Source: Arenibacter certesii DSM 19833
GTDB taxonomy: Bacteria > Bacteroidota > Bacteroidia > Flavobacteriales > Flavobacteriaceae
Assembly (NCBI RefSeq): GCF_000429545.1
Contig: NZ_AUCB01000004.1
Span: forward strand, 155,464 to 219,463
Direction of reading: 5' to 3'
Length of the DNA: 64,000 bases
Shown: piece by piece, positions 44,122 through 52,779 of the stretch
How the letters are laid out: every line of letters begins with the position of its first letter
Position numbering within the stretch: the stretch's first letter is position 1
The notes under the pieces: generated by a model
The model's database searches: none
The model's input: the letters and a program-made list of their open reading frames with translations, nothing else
Told to the model about the DNA's origin: nothing
Made by a program: the position numbers and the translations under genes

Positions 44122-45546
44122 CTATTGGGCTATTAATCCCATTTCCTCTCCTTTTTTCAACATAAGGGCATAGGCATCATCATAATTATTTGGGATTTCC
44201 CCTTCTAATATGGCCTCTTTGATCACTTCTTTTATAATTCCAATTTCTTTGGAAGGTTTTAGGTTAAAAGCCGCCATAATTTCCTCACCACTAACTGGAG
44301 GTTGAAAATTTCTAATGTGGTCGCGAGCTTCTACCTCCTCAATTTTTTGACGGACAATTTTAAAATTGTTTTTATATTTCCTTTGCTTTTTAGGGTTTTT
44401 TGTGGTGATATCCGCCTCGCATAAGGTCATAAGGTCTTCTACATGTTCTCCTGCATCAAAAATAAGTCGCCTGACTGCAGAATCCGTCACAAAATCCTCG
44501 GAAAGTACGATTGGCCTAGAGCTCATAAGGACCATTTTTTGAACGAATTTCATTTTATCGTTTAATGGTAATCTCAAGCGTTTAAACAATTTATAGACCA
44601 TTTTAGCGCCTATAAATTCGTGTGCGTGAAACGTCCAGCCTATTTTTTTGTCAAATTTTTTAGTTGGTGCTTTGCCTATATCGTGTAGTAATGCCGCCCA
44701 TCGCAACCATACATTATCGGTGTTTTCAGCAATGTTATCCACTACCTCCAAAGTATGCCAAAAATTGTCTTTATGACGTTGACCTTCTACCTCTTCTATT
44801 CCTTCCAATGCCAATAGTTCGGGTAGTATATATTTGAGTAGGCCAGATTTATGTAGAATGGAAAATCCTATGGACGGTTTCTGGCTTGCAAGAATTTTAT
44901 GCAGCTCATCCACTATCCGCTCATTGGAAATAATTTTGATTCTACTTTTGTTGTCAGTTATTGCTTTTAGGGAATCTGGATGGATAGTAAAATTTAATTG
45001 CGTTGCAAACCTAATAGCCCTCATCATTCTTAAAGGATCGTCCGAATAGGTAATATTGGGATCCAAGGGAGTTCTGATTAGCTTTATTTTTAAATCCGCT
45101 ACCCCATTAAAAGGATCCAGGAGATTTCCATAGTCATCCTGATTCAATGAGATAGCCAGTGCGTTAATGGTAAAGTCCCTCCTTTTTTGGTCATCCTCCA
45201 AGCTACCATCTTCCACTACTGGTTTTCTACTATCGCGGTGATAACTTTCCTTTCTGGCTCCAACAAACTCAATTTCAATATCTTTATGCTTGACCATAGC
45301 GGTACCAAAATTCTTAAACACCGAAACATCGGAACTTCCTGGTAATTTTGATGCTACTTTATGGGCAAGTTCTATCCCGCTACCTATCGCAACAATATCA
45401 ATATCCTTTGGGACCCCCCTATTTAAAAGGTGGTCCCTAACATAGCCACCAATAACATAAGCATCTATGGAAAGTTCCTTAGCGGCATTGGAAATAGTGG
45501 AAAATATAGGATTATCTAAAGCTGCTTCTTGGTTTGTCTTCGTCAT
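44122..45546 (-). CDS. CCA-adding/poly(A) polymerase-family nucleotidyltransferase with HD domain
   Basis: A 474-residue class II nucleotidyltransferase. IDAYVIGGYVRDHLLNRGVPKDIDIVAIG contains the GG-x-VRD and DxD metal motif, FTINALAI is conserved, and DDPLRMMRAIRFATQLNF is the RNA-binding block. Residues about 235-360 form an HD domain (LLHDIGKAPTKKF). In bacteria with this architecture it repairs or adds the 3' CCA end of tRNA. Starts 2 bp after the TsaC gene, so it is third in an operon with the glycosyltransferase and TsaC. Confidence 0.92.
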   Translation of the reverse strand: MTKTNQEAALDNPIFSTISNAAKELSIDAYVIGGYVRDHLLNRGVPKDIDIVAIGSGIELAHKVASKLPGSSDVSVFKNFGTAMVKHKDIEIEFVGARKESYHRDSRKPVVEDGSLEDDQKRRDFTINALAISLNQDDYGNLLDPFNGVADLKIKLIRTPLDPNITYSDDPLRMMRAIRFATQLNFTIHPDSLKAITDNKSRIKIISNERIVDELHKILASQKPSIGFSILHKSGLLKYILPELLALEGIEEVEGQRHKDNFWHTLEVVDNIAENTDNVWLRWAALLHDIGKAPTKKFDKKIGWTFHAHEFIGAKMVYKLFKRLRLPLNDKMKFVQKMVLMSSRPIVLSEDFVTDSAVRRLIFDAGEHVEDLMTLCEADITTKNPKKQRKYKNNFKIVRQKIEEVEARDHIRNFQPPVSGEEIMAAFNLKPSKEIGIIKEVIKEAILEGEIPNNYDDAYALMLKKGEEMGLIAQ

Positions 45547-45548
45547 TA

Positions 45549-46118
45549 TTATTCTCTGATCACTTTAACCGTACCATCATTTCCTAGGAGGATAATGGAA
45601 GATGGTGTGGTCTTTAATTTATCGCGCTCCAAATTTACTATATAGTCCACACCTTTTAAAATCTCATCAGTGATTTCTTCAAAACATCTTGGCGTAGCTT
45701 CTCCAGCAATATTGGCTGAGGTGGAAACGATGGGTTTTTTTAATTTTTTAATAAGGTTCTGGCAGAAGGTGTCCGTGGCAACCCTAATACCTAATGTATT
45801 GTCTTGGGCAACCAAATTTTTGGCTACTCCCTTTGGGGAATCATAGATTATGGTAGTAGGTTTGGTTGCCAAGTCCATAATGTCATACGCCAGATCGGGA
45901 ACCTTAGTGATGTGCTGTTCTAACATAAAATCGTTTCCTACCAAACAGATCATAGCTTTGGTATTGACCCTTTGTTTTAAGGCATAGACTTTGGCAACAG
46001 CAGCCTCATTTGTAGCATCACAACCAATTCCCCAAATGGTATCAGTAGGGTAAAGGATTAATCCGCCGTTGGCTAAGACTTCTATACATTGGTTGATTTC
46101 GGTGCGAATGTCATCCAT
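45549..46118 (-). CDS. tsaC: L-threonylcarbamoyladenylate synthase (TsaC/YrdC/Sua5 type)
   Basis: A 189-residue YrdC-domain protein that makes threonylcarbamoyl-AMP from threonine, bicarbonate and ATP for the t6A modification of ANN-decoding tRNAs. ILYPTDTIWGIGCDATN is the YrdC signature (PTDTxxGLGCDA), KQRVNTKAMICLVGN continues the nucleotide pocket, and VSTSANIAGE closes it. No Sua5 C-terminal domain, so it is the short TsaC form. It sits between a glycosyltransferase (10 bp upstream) and the CCA-type enzyme (2 bp), pairing two tRNA-maturation genes. Confidence 0.93.
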   Translation of the reverse strand: MDDIRTEINQCIEVLANGGLILYPTDTIWGIGCDATNEAAVAKVYALKQRVNTKAMICLVGNDFMLEQHITKVPDLAYDIMDLATKPTTIIYDSPKGVAKNLVAQDNTLGIRVATDTFCQNLIKKLKKPIVSTSANIAGEATPRCFEEITDEILKGVDYIVNLERDKLKTTPSSIILLGNDGTVKVIRE

Positions 46119-46128
46119 AATTGTACTA

Positions 46129-47949
46129 TTAATTATTTTTTCTTAGTTTTTTTAATTCTTTGTACCTGGCATAAACCCCTAGCGCATTTAGGTAACAAAT
46201 TATAATTCCTTTTTTACCATCTAATATGCCTAATCTAATGATATAGTGGTTGAAAAATTTATAAAAGGGGCGGAATACAAAATGATAGATATTAGGGTCG
46301 TAATTTTTCTCTAATTCCTCCACCGCTTTCATTTTGCCATACTTTATCATTTTATCCTTGTAGTCCTCATAATCCTTGTAGGAGTAGTGGATCAATTTAT
46401 TTTTTAGGACATCGGATTTTCCATCTACTACCAAAGTTTCATGGACAATTCTTTCTTGGGTAAAATGCACTTTGCTCTTTTTGAACAGTCTATAATTTTT
46501 GTCGCTTTGCCAACCGCTAAATTTAAGGACCTCATCCTTAAACATAAATGTCCTATAAAAATAATAGGCATCAGCGGTTGCATGGTTTGCGTTCACGGTA
46601 TGTAAAACTTCGTTCCTTAGGGCATCCGTCAGACGTTCATCTGCATCCAAAAAAAGTATCCAATCGTGTGAAGCTTGCTCCATAGCAAAGCTTTTTTGAT
46701 CAGTATAGTTAACAAAAGGACGAATAATTAATTTTACATTAGGATGTTTTTTAATTTTTTCAATAGTGCCATCGGTACTACTGGAGTCCACCACAATAAT
46801 CTCATCCGCAAATTTTAAGTTCTCCAAAACGGCATTGATATGGATATCTTCGTTATACGTTATTAGGACAGCGGAAATCTTAGCTGTTTTTTTGCCTTTG
46901 AAAGGGTGGTTCACGGGCTTTCCAAATTTGGTGTTAGTTTTTAGCTTCTTGGAGAGTGATAAGTTGCGTTTTTCGGGAACTCCATTAGTTTTAATGTGCT
47001 CTTGTACAGTAGCTACCATTCGCTGTGCCGATGCTCCATCTTTATAAGGATGGAGTTTCATACTAATATAGCTCCTCTCCGCAGCGTAGGGGTCTTCTTG
47101 TAAATTCTGTAGTACTTTTTCTGTTAGTTGGGTATAACTGTGGGCATTGTCCCAAAGGATCTTTCCAGAACTATACTTATAGGAGATTGCGGGTTTATCC
47201 ATAAGTATAAACTCATAAATATAGGGTGAAGTATCGCTTATAAGAACATCAGCCTGAATAAAACATTTTACAATATCCTTTTCGTGGCGTATAAGAATAT
47301 TAGGGACCTTCATCGCTAACTTCTCGTAGTCTTGAATCCAATGGTTATCCATTTGTTCTTTTAGCCTTACGAATACTACAAAACCAGTTGTTTTCGCTAA
47401 GTTCTTTATTTCATGTATTAAATGTGGCGCCGAGCTATGCTTAGCGGTGGCGCTTGGAACATATAGTATGATTTTGTCCGTTTGATACTGTTCCAGTATC
47501 GCATTTTTTTCAAAATCGTACTTCGACTTCTCCTTATAATATATATCTATTTTTGGCCATCCCGTTTCAATGACTTCAAAATCCTGATGTTTTTTCTTTA
47601 ATCGATTTAACTTTTCCGTAAAATAGGGGCCTTGTGTTAAGTAAAGGTCAAAATAAGGTCTAGATTTAAAATTATCCCATCTTTTCCCTTTCAAATTGTT
47701 GAAGACATTGACTTTTAATCCCCTTAAATAGTATGGTACTTCCTGGCCCGGAACAAAAATAACATCACTTTCAAAGATCTGTAGGTCTAAGATACTAACT
47801 GTGAAATTTTCAATTTTAAAGGGGAAATTGTCCAGTAAATTATTGGATATATACCATAGGTAAGTGTGATTCTTTTCCTGAAGAATATCTCTAATGGGTG
47901 CTAAAACTCCATAGGAATCGACATTTTCACAAAATAGAATTACCCTCAT
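46129..47949 (-). CDS. two-domain glycosyltransferase: CDP-glycerol-transferase-like + GT2
   Basis: A 606-residue protein fusing two transferase-like domains. Residues about 1-330 resemble the CDP-glycerol glycerophosphotransferase fold: VILFCENVDSYGVLAPIRDIL, ILYVPSATAKHSS, and ADVLISDTSPYIYEFILMDKPAISYKYSS, the last being the family's conserved polyol-phosphate binding region. Residues about 355-606 are a GT2 domain (KISAVLITYNEDIHINAVLENLKFADEIIVVDSSSTDGTIEK, then DWILFLDADERLTD with the DxD motif, and WQSDKNYRLFKK). The GT2 part resembles WaaE/KdtX-like LPS core enzymes. Likely role: surface polysaccharide or LPS-core assembly. First of a three-gene operon. Confidence 0.85.
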   Translation of the reverse strand: MRVILFCENVDSYGVLAPIRDILQEKNHTYLWYISNNLLDNFPFKIENFTVSILDLQIFESDVIFVPGQEVPYYLRGLKVNVFNNLKGKRWDNFKSRPYFDLYLTQGPYFTEKLNRLKKKHQDFEVIETGWPKIDIYYKEKSKYDFEKNAILEQYQTDKIILYVPSATAKHSSAPHLIHEIKNLAKTTGFVVFVRLKEQMDNHWIQDYEKLAMKVPNILIRHEKDIVKCFIQADVLISDTSPYIYEFILMDKPAISYKYSSGKILWDNAHSYTQLTEKVLQNLQEDPYAAERSYISMKLHPYKDGASAQRMVATVQEHIKTNGVPEKRNLSLSKKLKTNTKFGKPVNHPFKGKKTAKISAVLITYNEDIHINAVLENLKFADEIIVVDSSSTDGTIEKIKKHPNVKLIIRPFVNYTDQKSFAMEQASHDWILFLDADERLTDALRNEVLHTVNANHATADAYYFYRTFMFKDEVLKFSGWQSDKNYRLFKKSKVHFTQERIVHETLVVDGKSDVLKNKLIHYSYKDYEDYKDKMIKYGKMKAVEELEKNYDPNIYHFVFRPFYKFFNHYIIRLGILDGKKGIIICYLNALGVYARYKELKKLRKNN

Positions 47950-48432
47950 TGTTGTAATGGCTTAGTGATTTTCCTGAAATTACCCTTAAAATCTACTTTC
48001 ATGCATTTAGATGTAAAGAATCTATTTCGGTTGCGTTTAATTGGTCCGTGCAGGAGAATTTTTAAAATTCTTCCCAAGGTAATCTTTGTTCCAATTTTTT
48101 TCCATCACTTTTGTATTAATATCCATATACCTTGCTGCAATAAGATGGATATCCAGGGACTTGCTAAGTTTGGAGTCTATACTGCTGGCAAGAACAATAC
48201 TCGCCATACTGCTGCTTATAGTTAGCTATACAGGTAACGTAAAATAGCTCTTATTTAACTGCATTAACTTCAATAAGGAATCGCTCGATTTGTGTGGCAA
48301 AGTTAATTTTAATTCGCTGATATATGAAATTGTCGGCCACTTTACATTTTATTAAACAGTTTGTGTTAATGTAGGTTAAATAGAATTCTTTGCGTTTACT
48401 TATATTTAAGTAAAATTTTACCCTCCTCATTT
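47950..48432. other. 483-bp gap without recognised gene
   Basis: Neither strand holds a supported gene. A rightward 86-codon frame (47965-48225) and a 57-codon leftward frame give no family pattern. The region contains the promoters of the leftward glycosyltransferase and the rightward methyltransferase. The leftward 57-codon frame (IDSKLSKSLDIHLIAARYMD...) could be a gene remnant. Confidence 0.35.
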
Positions 48433-49094
48433 ATGAAGATTATTTTAATTATTGGCGCGTTAGGCCTTTTTGGGTTTTTATTAGGGAAGTTAATGAAGCA
48501 TAAGTCCTTATATCCGTTTATGCCATTCCAGTTCAATCTTAGAAAGCGTAGGGATTCCTTTAGGAAAACCATGGAACTGTTAAATAAGATTGCAGCAAAA
48601 ACAATTATAGAAACGGGTACTTTTAGGGAAGGGTTGCGAGGAGCTAAGAGTAATGGGCCGCCACGGTAGTTTTTGGGAAATGGGCGAAACAAAAGAACGC
48701 CTTTCTACATTCGGTGGATATCAGTGAAAAATCTGTTGCCAAGTCCCAAGAGAAGATTAATAGTCAAAGTGTAAATGAAGTGGTGCAAATTCACCATTCA
48801 GATTCTGTAGCCTTCTTGGGTGATTTTGAGGAGCAGGTAGATTTTATATACCTTGACAGCTATGATTATGATGATGATCCCGAAGTACAAATTAAAAGTC
48901 AGGTGCACCACTTAAATGAATTTGTTGCTATTGAAGATAATCTGCACGATAATTCTATCGTTTTAATAGATGATTGTGATCTGCCTAATGGTGGAAAAGG
49001 TAAATTGGTGGCAGCCTATATGCTTAAAAAGGAATGGAAAATACTCCTTAACGAGTATCAAATACTGTTAGTGCGTAAAAATTTCAGCTTCTAG
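48433..49094 (+). pseudogene. membrane-anchored SAM-dependent methyltransferase, frameshifted
   Basis: Two frames joined by a one-base change spell one class I methyltransferase of about 220 residues. The first frame (48433-48669) has an N-terminal membrane helix (MKIILIIGALGLFGFLLGKLM) and ends with TIIETGTFREGLRGAKSNG, motif I of the fold. The second continues AATVVFGKWAKQKNAFLHSVDISEKSVAKSQ (motif II Asp) and VDFIYLDSYDYDDDP, and ends VRKNFSF. A run of GGG at 48655-48657 where GGGG would restore the frame is the only lesion seen. It overlaps the end of the convergent glycosyltransferase by 27 bp. If not a sequencing error, the gene is dead. Confidence 0.8.
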
Positions 49095-50141
49095 GAATTG
49101 CTGTAGCCGATCTGTAAAAAGATCGGGCACAAAGTAGTTGTATAGATTTGCTGCTTCTTTCTTTCGTTGTTTTACGGGTTTCCCCTCCAAGTGGTGCGGG
49201 AGGAAATCTTCTAAGTGTACCGCTATATTAACTTTATTGTTGGGGAAAGTCTCCCAAGCTACTTTTGTAATCCAAGGAGAGAATATGCTAAATGCAGGAA
49301 TGTTTAAAGCTTTAGCCATGTTTACCGCACCACCTTCATTTCCTAGTAAGGCGTTGCAATGAGATAATAACCCTAAAAATGTGCGTAGAGAGGGGGCAAA
49401 TACATCCAATAAAATCATGGCCTGGGTCTCTGGAGCGCAAAGTTCATATACCTTTTTTACTTCCTCCAGCTGAGAAGGTATATAATTAAATAATAGGTTA
49501 ACCTTTCCTTGCTGGGCAATTTCATCTAACATCTGGGCCATATAAGGAAGGGGATACGTTTTATTGGCGCTACTTCCAAGAACATTTATCATTAAAATCG
49601 GAATAGAAAAATTTACCGATTTTTCTTCTAAAAAAATTTTTGCTTCGTCTTTTTCTTGCTGCGTAAGATAAATTTGGGGTGGTTGTACAATAAAATTTAC
49701 TTCTGGGAGGATTGGTCTTAGTAAGGCAAGCCTATTTTCAATGGCAAGACCTACCTTAGTTTCCCCAGATCTAACATATATATGGGTATGGGTATAAATG
49801 AATTTTGAGTACCACTTCTCGTAAGAAATTTTGGTTTCTGCACCAGAGAATAAGGTGATTAGATTGCTTTCTAGTTTGCTGTAAACATCTATAACTACAT
49901 CATAGCGCTCTTTTGAAATAGATTTTAAGAAATTATAGAATGCGAGTTTACTGTCCCTGTATTCGGGCTTAAATAGTACCACCTGATCGATATAAGGGTT
50001 GTTGGTTACAACTGGTTCCGTATTGGTATTGATCAAATAATGAATCTGGCTGTTGGGGATGTTCTTCTTAAGATGTTCGCACAGTATGGTGCTAGTAAGA
50101 ACATCCCCGATCATTTTTTGTTGTACAACCAGTATTTTCAT
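49068..50141 (-). CDS. glycosyltransferase family 9 (heptosyltransferase-like)
   Basis: A 357-residue GT-B enzyme of the GT9 family, which adds ADP-heptose or similar sugars to the lipid A core. MKILVVQQKMIGDVLTSTILCEHLKKNIPNSQIHYLI is the conserved N-terminus; ILMINVLGSSANKTYPLPYMAQMLDEI and LLGNEGGAVNMAKALNIPAFSIFSPW give the nucleotide-sugar binding region (normally NDSG-x-HxAxAL; here GNEGGAVNMAKAL). The motif change suggests a non-heptose donor. Part of a small surface-polysaccharide group with the two-domain glycosyltransferase 2 kb away. Confidence 0.88.
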   Translation of the reverse strand: MKILVVQQKMIGDVLTSTILCEHLKKNIPNSQIHYLINTNTEPVVTNNPYIDQVVLFKPEYRDSKLAFYNFLKSISKERYDVVIDVYSKLESNLITLFSGAETKISYEKWYSKFIYTHTHIYVRSGETKVGLAIENRLALLRPILPEVNFIVQPPQIYLTQQEKDEAKIFLEEKSVNFSIPILMINVLGSSANKTYPLPYMAQMLDEIAQQGKVNLLFNYIPSQLEEVKKVYELCAPETQAMILLDVFAPSLRTFLGLLSHCNALLGNEGGAVNMAKALNIPAFSIFSPWITKVAWETFPNNKVNIAVHLEDFLPHHLEGKPVKQRKKEAANLYNYFVPDLFTDRLQQFLEAEIFTH

Positions 50142-50156
50142 GATGCAAAGTTAGCA

Positions 50157-50972
50157 TTATACGGCAACATCGTATTCACGCAAGGCATCATTTAAAGAAG
50201 TTTTTTTGTCTGTACTCTCTTTTCTAGTTCCTATTATCAATGCACAAGGAACCTGAAAATCGCCCGCGGGGAACGATTTTGTATAGCTTCCTGGTATAAC
50301 TACTGATCTGGCCGGAACCAGTCCTTTTCGTTCTACTGGCGTTTCCCCCGTAACATCAATAATTTTTGTAGAGGCGGTAAGCACTACATTGGCACCTAAA
50401 ACAGCTTCTTTCTCTACCCGTACTCCTTCTACAACAATACATCTAGATCCAATAAAGGCATTATCCTCTATAATCACTGGAGCTGCTTGCAAGGGTTCCA
50501 AAACCCCTCCAATACCTACACCGCCACTAAGGTGTACGTTTTTTCCAATTTGAGCACAACTTCCTACTGTAGCCCATGTGTCAACCATAGTACCTTCGTC
50601 TACATAAGCACCAATATTAACATAGCTTGGCATTAATATGGTTCCGGCTGAAATATACGCACCATGTCTGGCAACAGCATTGGGAACCACCCTAATCCCT
50701 TTTTCGGCATAGCCCCGTTTTAAAGGCATTTTATCGTGGTATTCAAAGATTCCTGCTTCCAAGGTTTCCATTTTTTGAATCGGAAAATAGAGAACTACCC
50801 CCTTTTTTACCCATTCATTTATTTGCCACCCGTCATTAGTGGGTTCTGCACAACGCAATTCTCCCTTATCCAATAAATCTATTACTTCCCTGATAGCATC
50901 TTGTGTAGAGGTCTCTTTTAAAAGATCACGATTATCCCACGCATTCTCTATGATTTTTCTTAATTCTGTCAT
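50157..50972 (-). CDS. dapD: tetrahydrodipicolinate N-succinyltransferase
   Basis: A 271-residue trimeric left-handed beta-helix enzyme that succinylates tetrahydrodipicolinate in the lysine/peptidoglycan pathway. The N-terminal helical domain (MTELRKIIENAWDNRDLL) and the hexapeptide repeats ARHGAYISAGTILMPSYVNIGAYVDEGTMVDTWATVGSCAQIG are typical; VEGVRVEKEAVLGANVVLTASTKIIDVTG and IPGSYTKSF complete the domain. ATG 50972 is preferred over a longer frame with a CG-poor extension because the promoter -7 element lies there. Feeds lysA. Confidence 0.95.
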   Translation of the reverse strand: MTELRKIIENAWDNRDLLKETSTQDAIREVIDLLDKGELRCAEPTNDGWQINEWVKKGVVLYFPIQKMETLEAGIFEYHDKMPLKRGYAEKGIRVVPNAVARHGAYISAGTILMPSYVNIGAYVDEGTMVDTWATVGSCAQIGKNVHLSGGVGIGGVLEPLQAAPVIIEDNAFIGSRCIVVEGVRVEKEAVLGANVVLTASTKIIDVTGETPVERKGLVPARSVVIPGSYTKSFPAGDFQVPCALIIGTRKESTDKKTSLNDALREYDVAV

Positions 50973-50993
50973 TGTCGTATTTTGAATTTTAGG

Positions 50994-51001
50994 CAAATAT
51001 A
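50994..51001 (-). promoter_or_regulatory. -7 promoter element for dapD
   Basis: TATATTTG on the minus strand matches TAnnTTTG, 21 nt before ATG 50972; it also overlaps the longer reading frame and so supports the shorter start. Confidence 0.45.
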
Positions 51002-51054
51002 GGGGCAACTTTGTAATTAACCTTTCGTTTTTACACTTATAACAATTTATGGTT

Positions 51055-51062
51055 TATTTTTG
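51055..51062 (+). promoter_or_regulatory. -7 promoter element inside the apparent 5' end of yqgF
   Basis: TATTTTTG lies just after an ATG at 51049 that has been taken as the gene start. A promoter there would put the transcription start downstream of that ATG and favours a start at TTG 51076. Confidence 0.45.
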
Positions 51063-51075
51063 CGAAAAAATAAGT

Positions 51076-51486
51076 TTGGGAAGAATAGTAGCCTTGGATT
51101 TTGGAAAAGTGAGGACGGGAATTGCTGTAACGGATGAATTGCAGATAATTGCCTCGGGTTTAACTACAATTAATACCAAGGAACTTTTGAATTTTCTTAG
51201 GTCTTATGTAGAACAAGAAAATGTAGAGCTATTTGTAGTAGGGGAACCAAAGCAAATGAATAACCAGCCCTCCGAGTCGGAAGAGTTCATTACGCCTTTT
51301 CTGCGTACCCTAGAAGGGGTTTTTCCTAAAATTCCGGTAGTCCGGCAAGATGAACGGTTTACCTCAAAAATGGCTGTACAGTCTATGATTGATAGCGGCA
51401 TTGGGAAACAAAAAAGAAAAAATAAGGCATTGATCGATGAAATTAGTGCAACCTTAATCCTTCAAGCATATTTAAATAGAAAATAG
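51076..51486 (+). CDS. ruvX: Holliday junction resolvase-like YqgF/RuvX
   Basis: A 136-residue RNase H-fold nuclease (longer form from 51049 would be 145). GRIVALDFGKVRTGIAVTD holds the catalytic Asp and the characteristic G-x-R-TG pattern; VVGEPKQMNNQ (family VVGLPxxMNG) and VRQDERFTSKMA supply further catalytic acidic residues, and LIDEISATLILQAYL ends the domain. YqgF/RuvX is essential in E. coli for 16S rRNA 5' end maturation. Starting with TTG 51076 gives the usual MGRIxALDxG opening. def follows after 4 bp. Confidence 0.92.
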   Translation: MGRIVALDFGKVRTGIAVTDELQIIASGLTTINTKELLNFLRSYVEQENVELFVVGEPKQMNNQPSESEEFITPFLRTLEGVFPKIPVVRQDERFTSKMAVQSMIDSGIGKQKRKNKALIDEISATLILQAYLNRK

Positions 51487-51490
51487 TAGC

Positions 51491-52081
51491 ATGATATTAC
51501 CTATAGTAGCTTACGGAGATCCCGTTTTAAGAAAAGTAGCAGAAGATATTGATAAAGATTATCCCAATTTGGATGAATTATTGGCCAATATGTGGGATAC
51601 TATGTACAATGCGTTTGGAGTTGGACTTGCAGCACCCCAAATAGGACTTCCTATACGACTTTTTACCATAGATACTACTCCATTCTCTGAGGATGAGGAC
51701 CTGTCCGAAGAAGAGCAGAAAGCATTAAAAGGCTTTAAAAAAGTGTTTATAAATGCAAAAATTGTGGAGGAAACCGGTGAGGAATGGGCTTTTAACGAAG
51801 GTTGTTTAAGTATTCCGGATGTAAGGGAAGATGTTTCAAGAAAAGATACTCTTACCATTACCTATTTGGATGCCGATTTTAAATCCCATACAGAAACCTA
51901 TGAAGGGCTTCTAGCAAGGGTAATCCAGCATGAATATGATCATATTGAAGGAGTTTTGTTTACGGACAAATTATCTACCTTGAAAAAGAGATTATTAAAA
52001 GGCAGGCTGACCAATATATCAAAGGGAAAAGTAAAGGTAGATTACAGAATGCGTTTCCCACTTCAAAAAAAAGCACGTTAA
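51491..52081 (+). CDS. def: peptide deformylase
   Basis: A 196-residue Fe/Zn metallohydrolase that removes the formyl group from nascent proteins. Motif 1 is GVGLAAPQIGLPIRLF, motif 2 NEGCLSIPDVR (EGCLS with the metal Cys), and motif 3 VIQHEYDHIEGVLF (HExxH). An insert of acidic residues (TPFSEDEDLSEEEQKALKG, about 67-85) between motifs 1 and 2 is typical of Bacteroidota deformylases. Co-transcribed with yqgF. Confidence 0.97.
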   Translation: MILPIVAYGDPVLRKVAEDIDKDYPNLDELLANMWDTMYNAFGVGLAAPQIGLPIRLFTIDTTPFSEDEDLSEEEQKALKGFKKVFINAKIVEETGEEWAFNEGCLSIPDVREDVSRKDTLTITYLDADFKSHTETYEGLLARVIQHEYDHIEGVLFTDKLSTLKKRLLKGRLTNISKGKVKVDYRMRFPLQKKAR

Positions 52082-52139
52082 AACAATTTCTTTTATAAAC
52101 AAAAAGTGTAATATTTGCGCTTGAAATTTAAAATATCAG

Positions 52140-52568
52140 ATGAGTTTAAATAAAATATTATCCATAGCCGGAAAACCAGGACTTTATAAGTTATTGACCC
52201 AGACACGTGCTGGATTTGTAGCAGAATCATTATTAGATGGTAAGAAAATTACCGTTAGTTTTAAGAACAATGTAAGTGTTCTATCCGAAATTGCAATCTA
52301 TACCTTGGAGGAGGAAGTACCTCTAAAGGATATTTTTGAAAAGATAAAAGAAAAGGAAGACGGTGGGAAAACTACGGTGAGTCATAAGGACGATAAAATA
52401 AAATTAGAGGAATACTTTTTTGAAGTGTTGCCTAATTATGACGAAGATCGTGTGTATGCAAGCGATATTAAAAAAGTTATTCAATGGTACAATTTGTTGC
52501 ATGACCATGGTATAACTGAATTTGCTACAGAAGAAGAGGAAAAAGTAGCTTCTGAGGATAAAGAATAG
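52140..52568 (+). CDS. DUF5606 protein
   Basis: A 142-residue protein of the DUF5606 family, restricted largely to Bacteroidota: MSLNKILSIAGKPGLYKLLTQTRAGFVAESLLDGKKITV at the N-terminus, FFEVLPNYDEDRVYASDIKKVIQWYNLLHDHGIT in the second half, and an acidic tail. The function is unknown. It sits 58 bp after def, in the usual yqgF-def-DUF5606 order, ending at a strong terminator. Confidence 0.88.
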   Translation: MSLNKILSIAGKPGLYKLLTQTRAGFVAESLLDGKKITVSFKNNVSVLSEIAIYTLEEEVPLKDIFEKIKEKEDGGKTTVSHKDDKIKLEEYFFEVLPNYDEDRVYASDIKKVIQWYNLLHDHGITEFATEEEEKVASEDKE

Positions 52569-52587
52569 AATTGATTTTTCAATAAAA

Positions 52588-52625
52588 GCATAAAAAAACC
52601 TTCGTTTTCGAAGGTTTTTTTATGC
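52588..52625. terminator. intrinsic terminator after the DUF5606 gene
   Basis: GCATAAAAAAACCTTCG (52588-52604) and CGAAGGTTTTTTTATGC (52609-52625) form a perfect 17-bp stem with a TTTT loop. Confidence 0.92.
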
Positions 52626-52779
52626 TCGATAATCATGTAAATTTATAGGGGAGATTTCCTTGCTCAAATAGGGAGGCTAATCCCTTTAGCTACGGTATTT
52701 CGCTATTGGTTTAAATTGTTGTGCTACGGCATAAGAATTCTGGAAATTATGATATTAATTGATTTATTTTTTGAATGCA

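Noticed and set aside
47965..48225. Rightward 86-codon ORF in the gap
   Set aside because: No recognisable pattern and odd residue composition; not enough support.
48396..48692. Leftward ORF over the methyltransferase
   Set aside because: Antisense shadow of the frameshifted methyltransferase gene.
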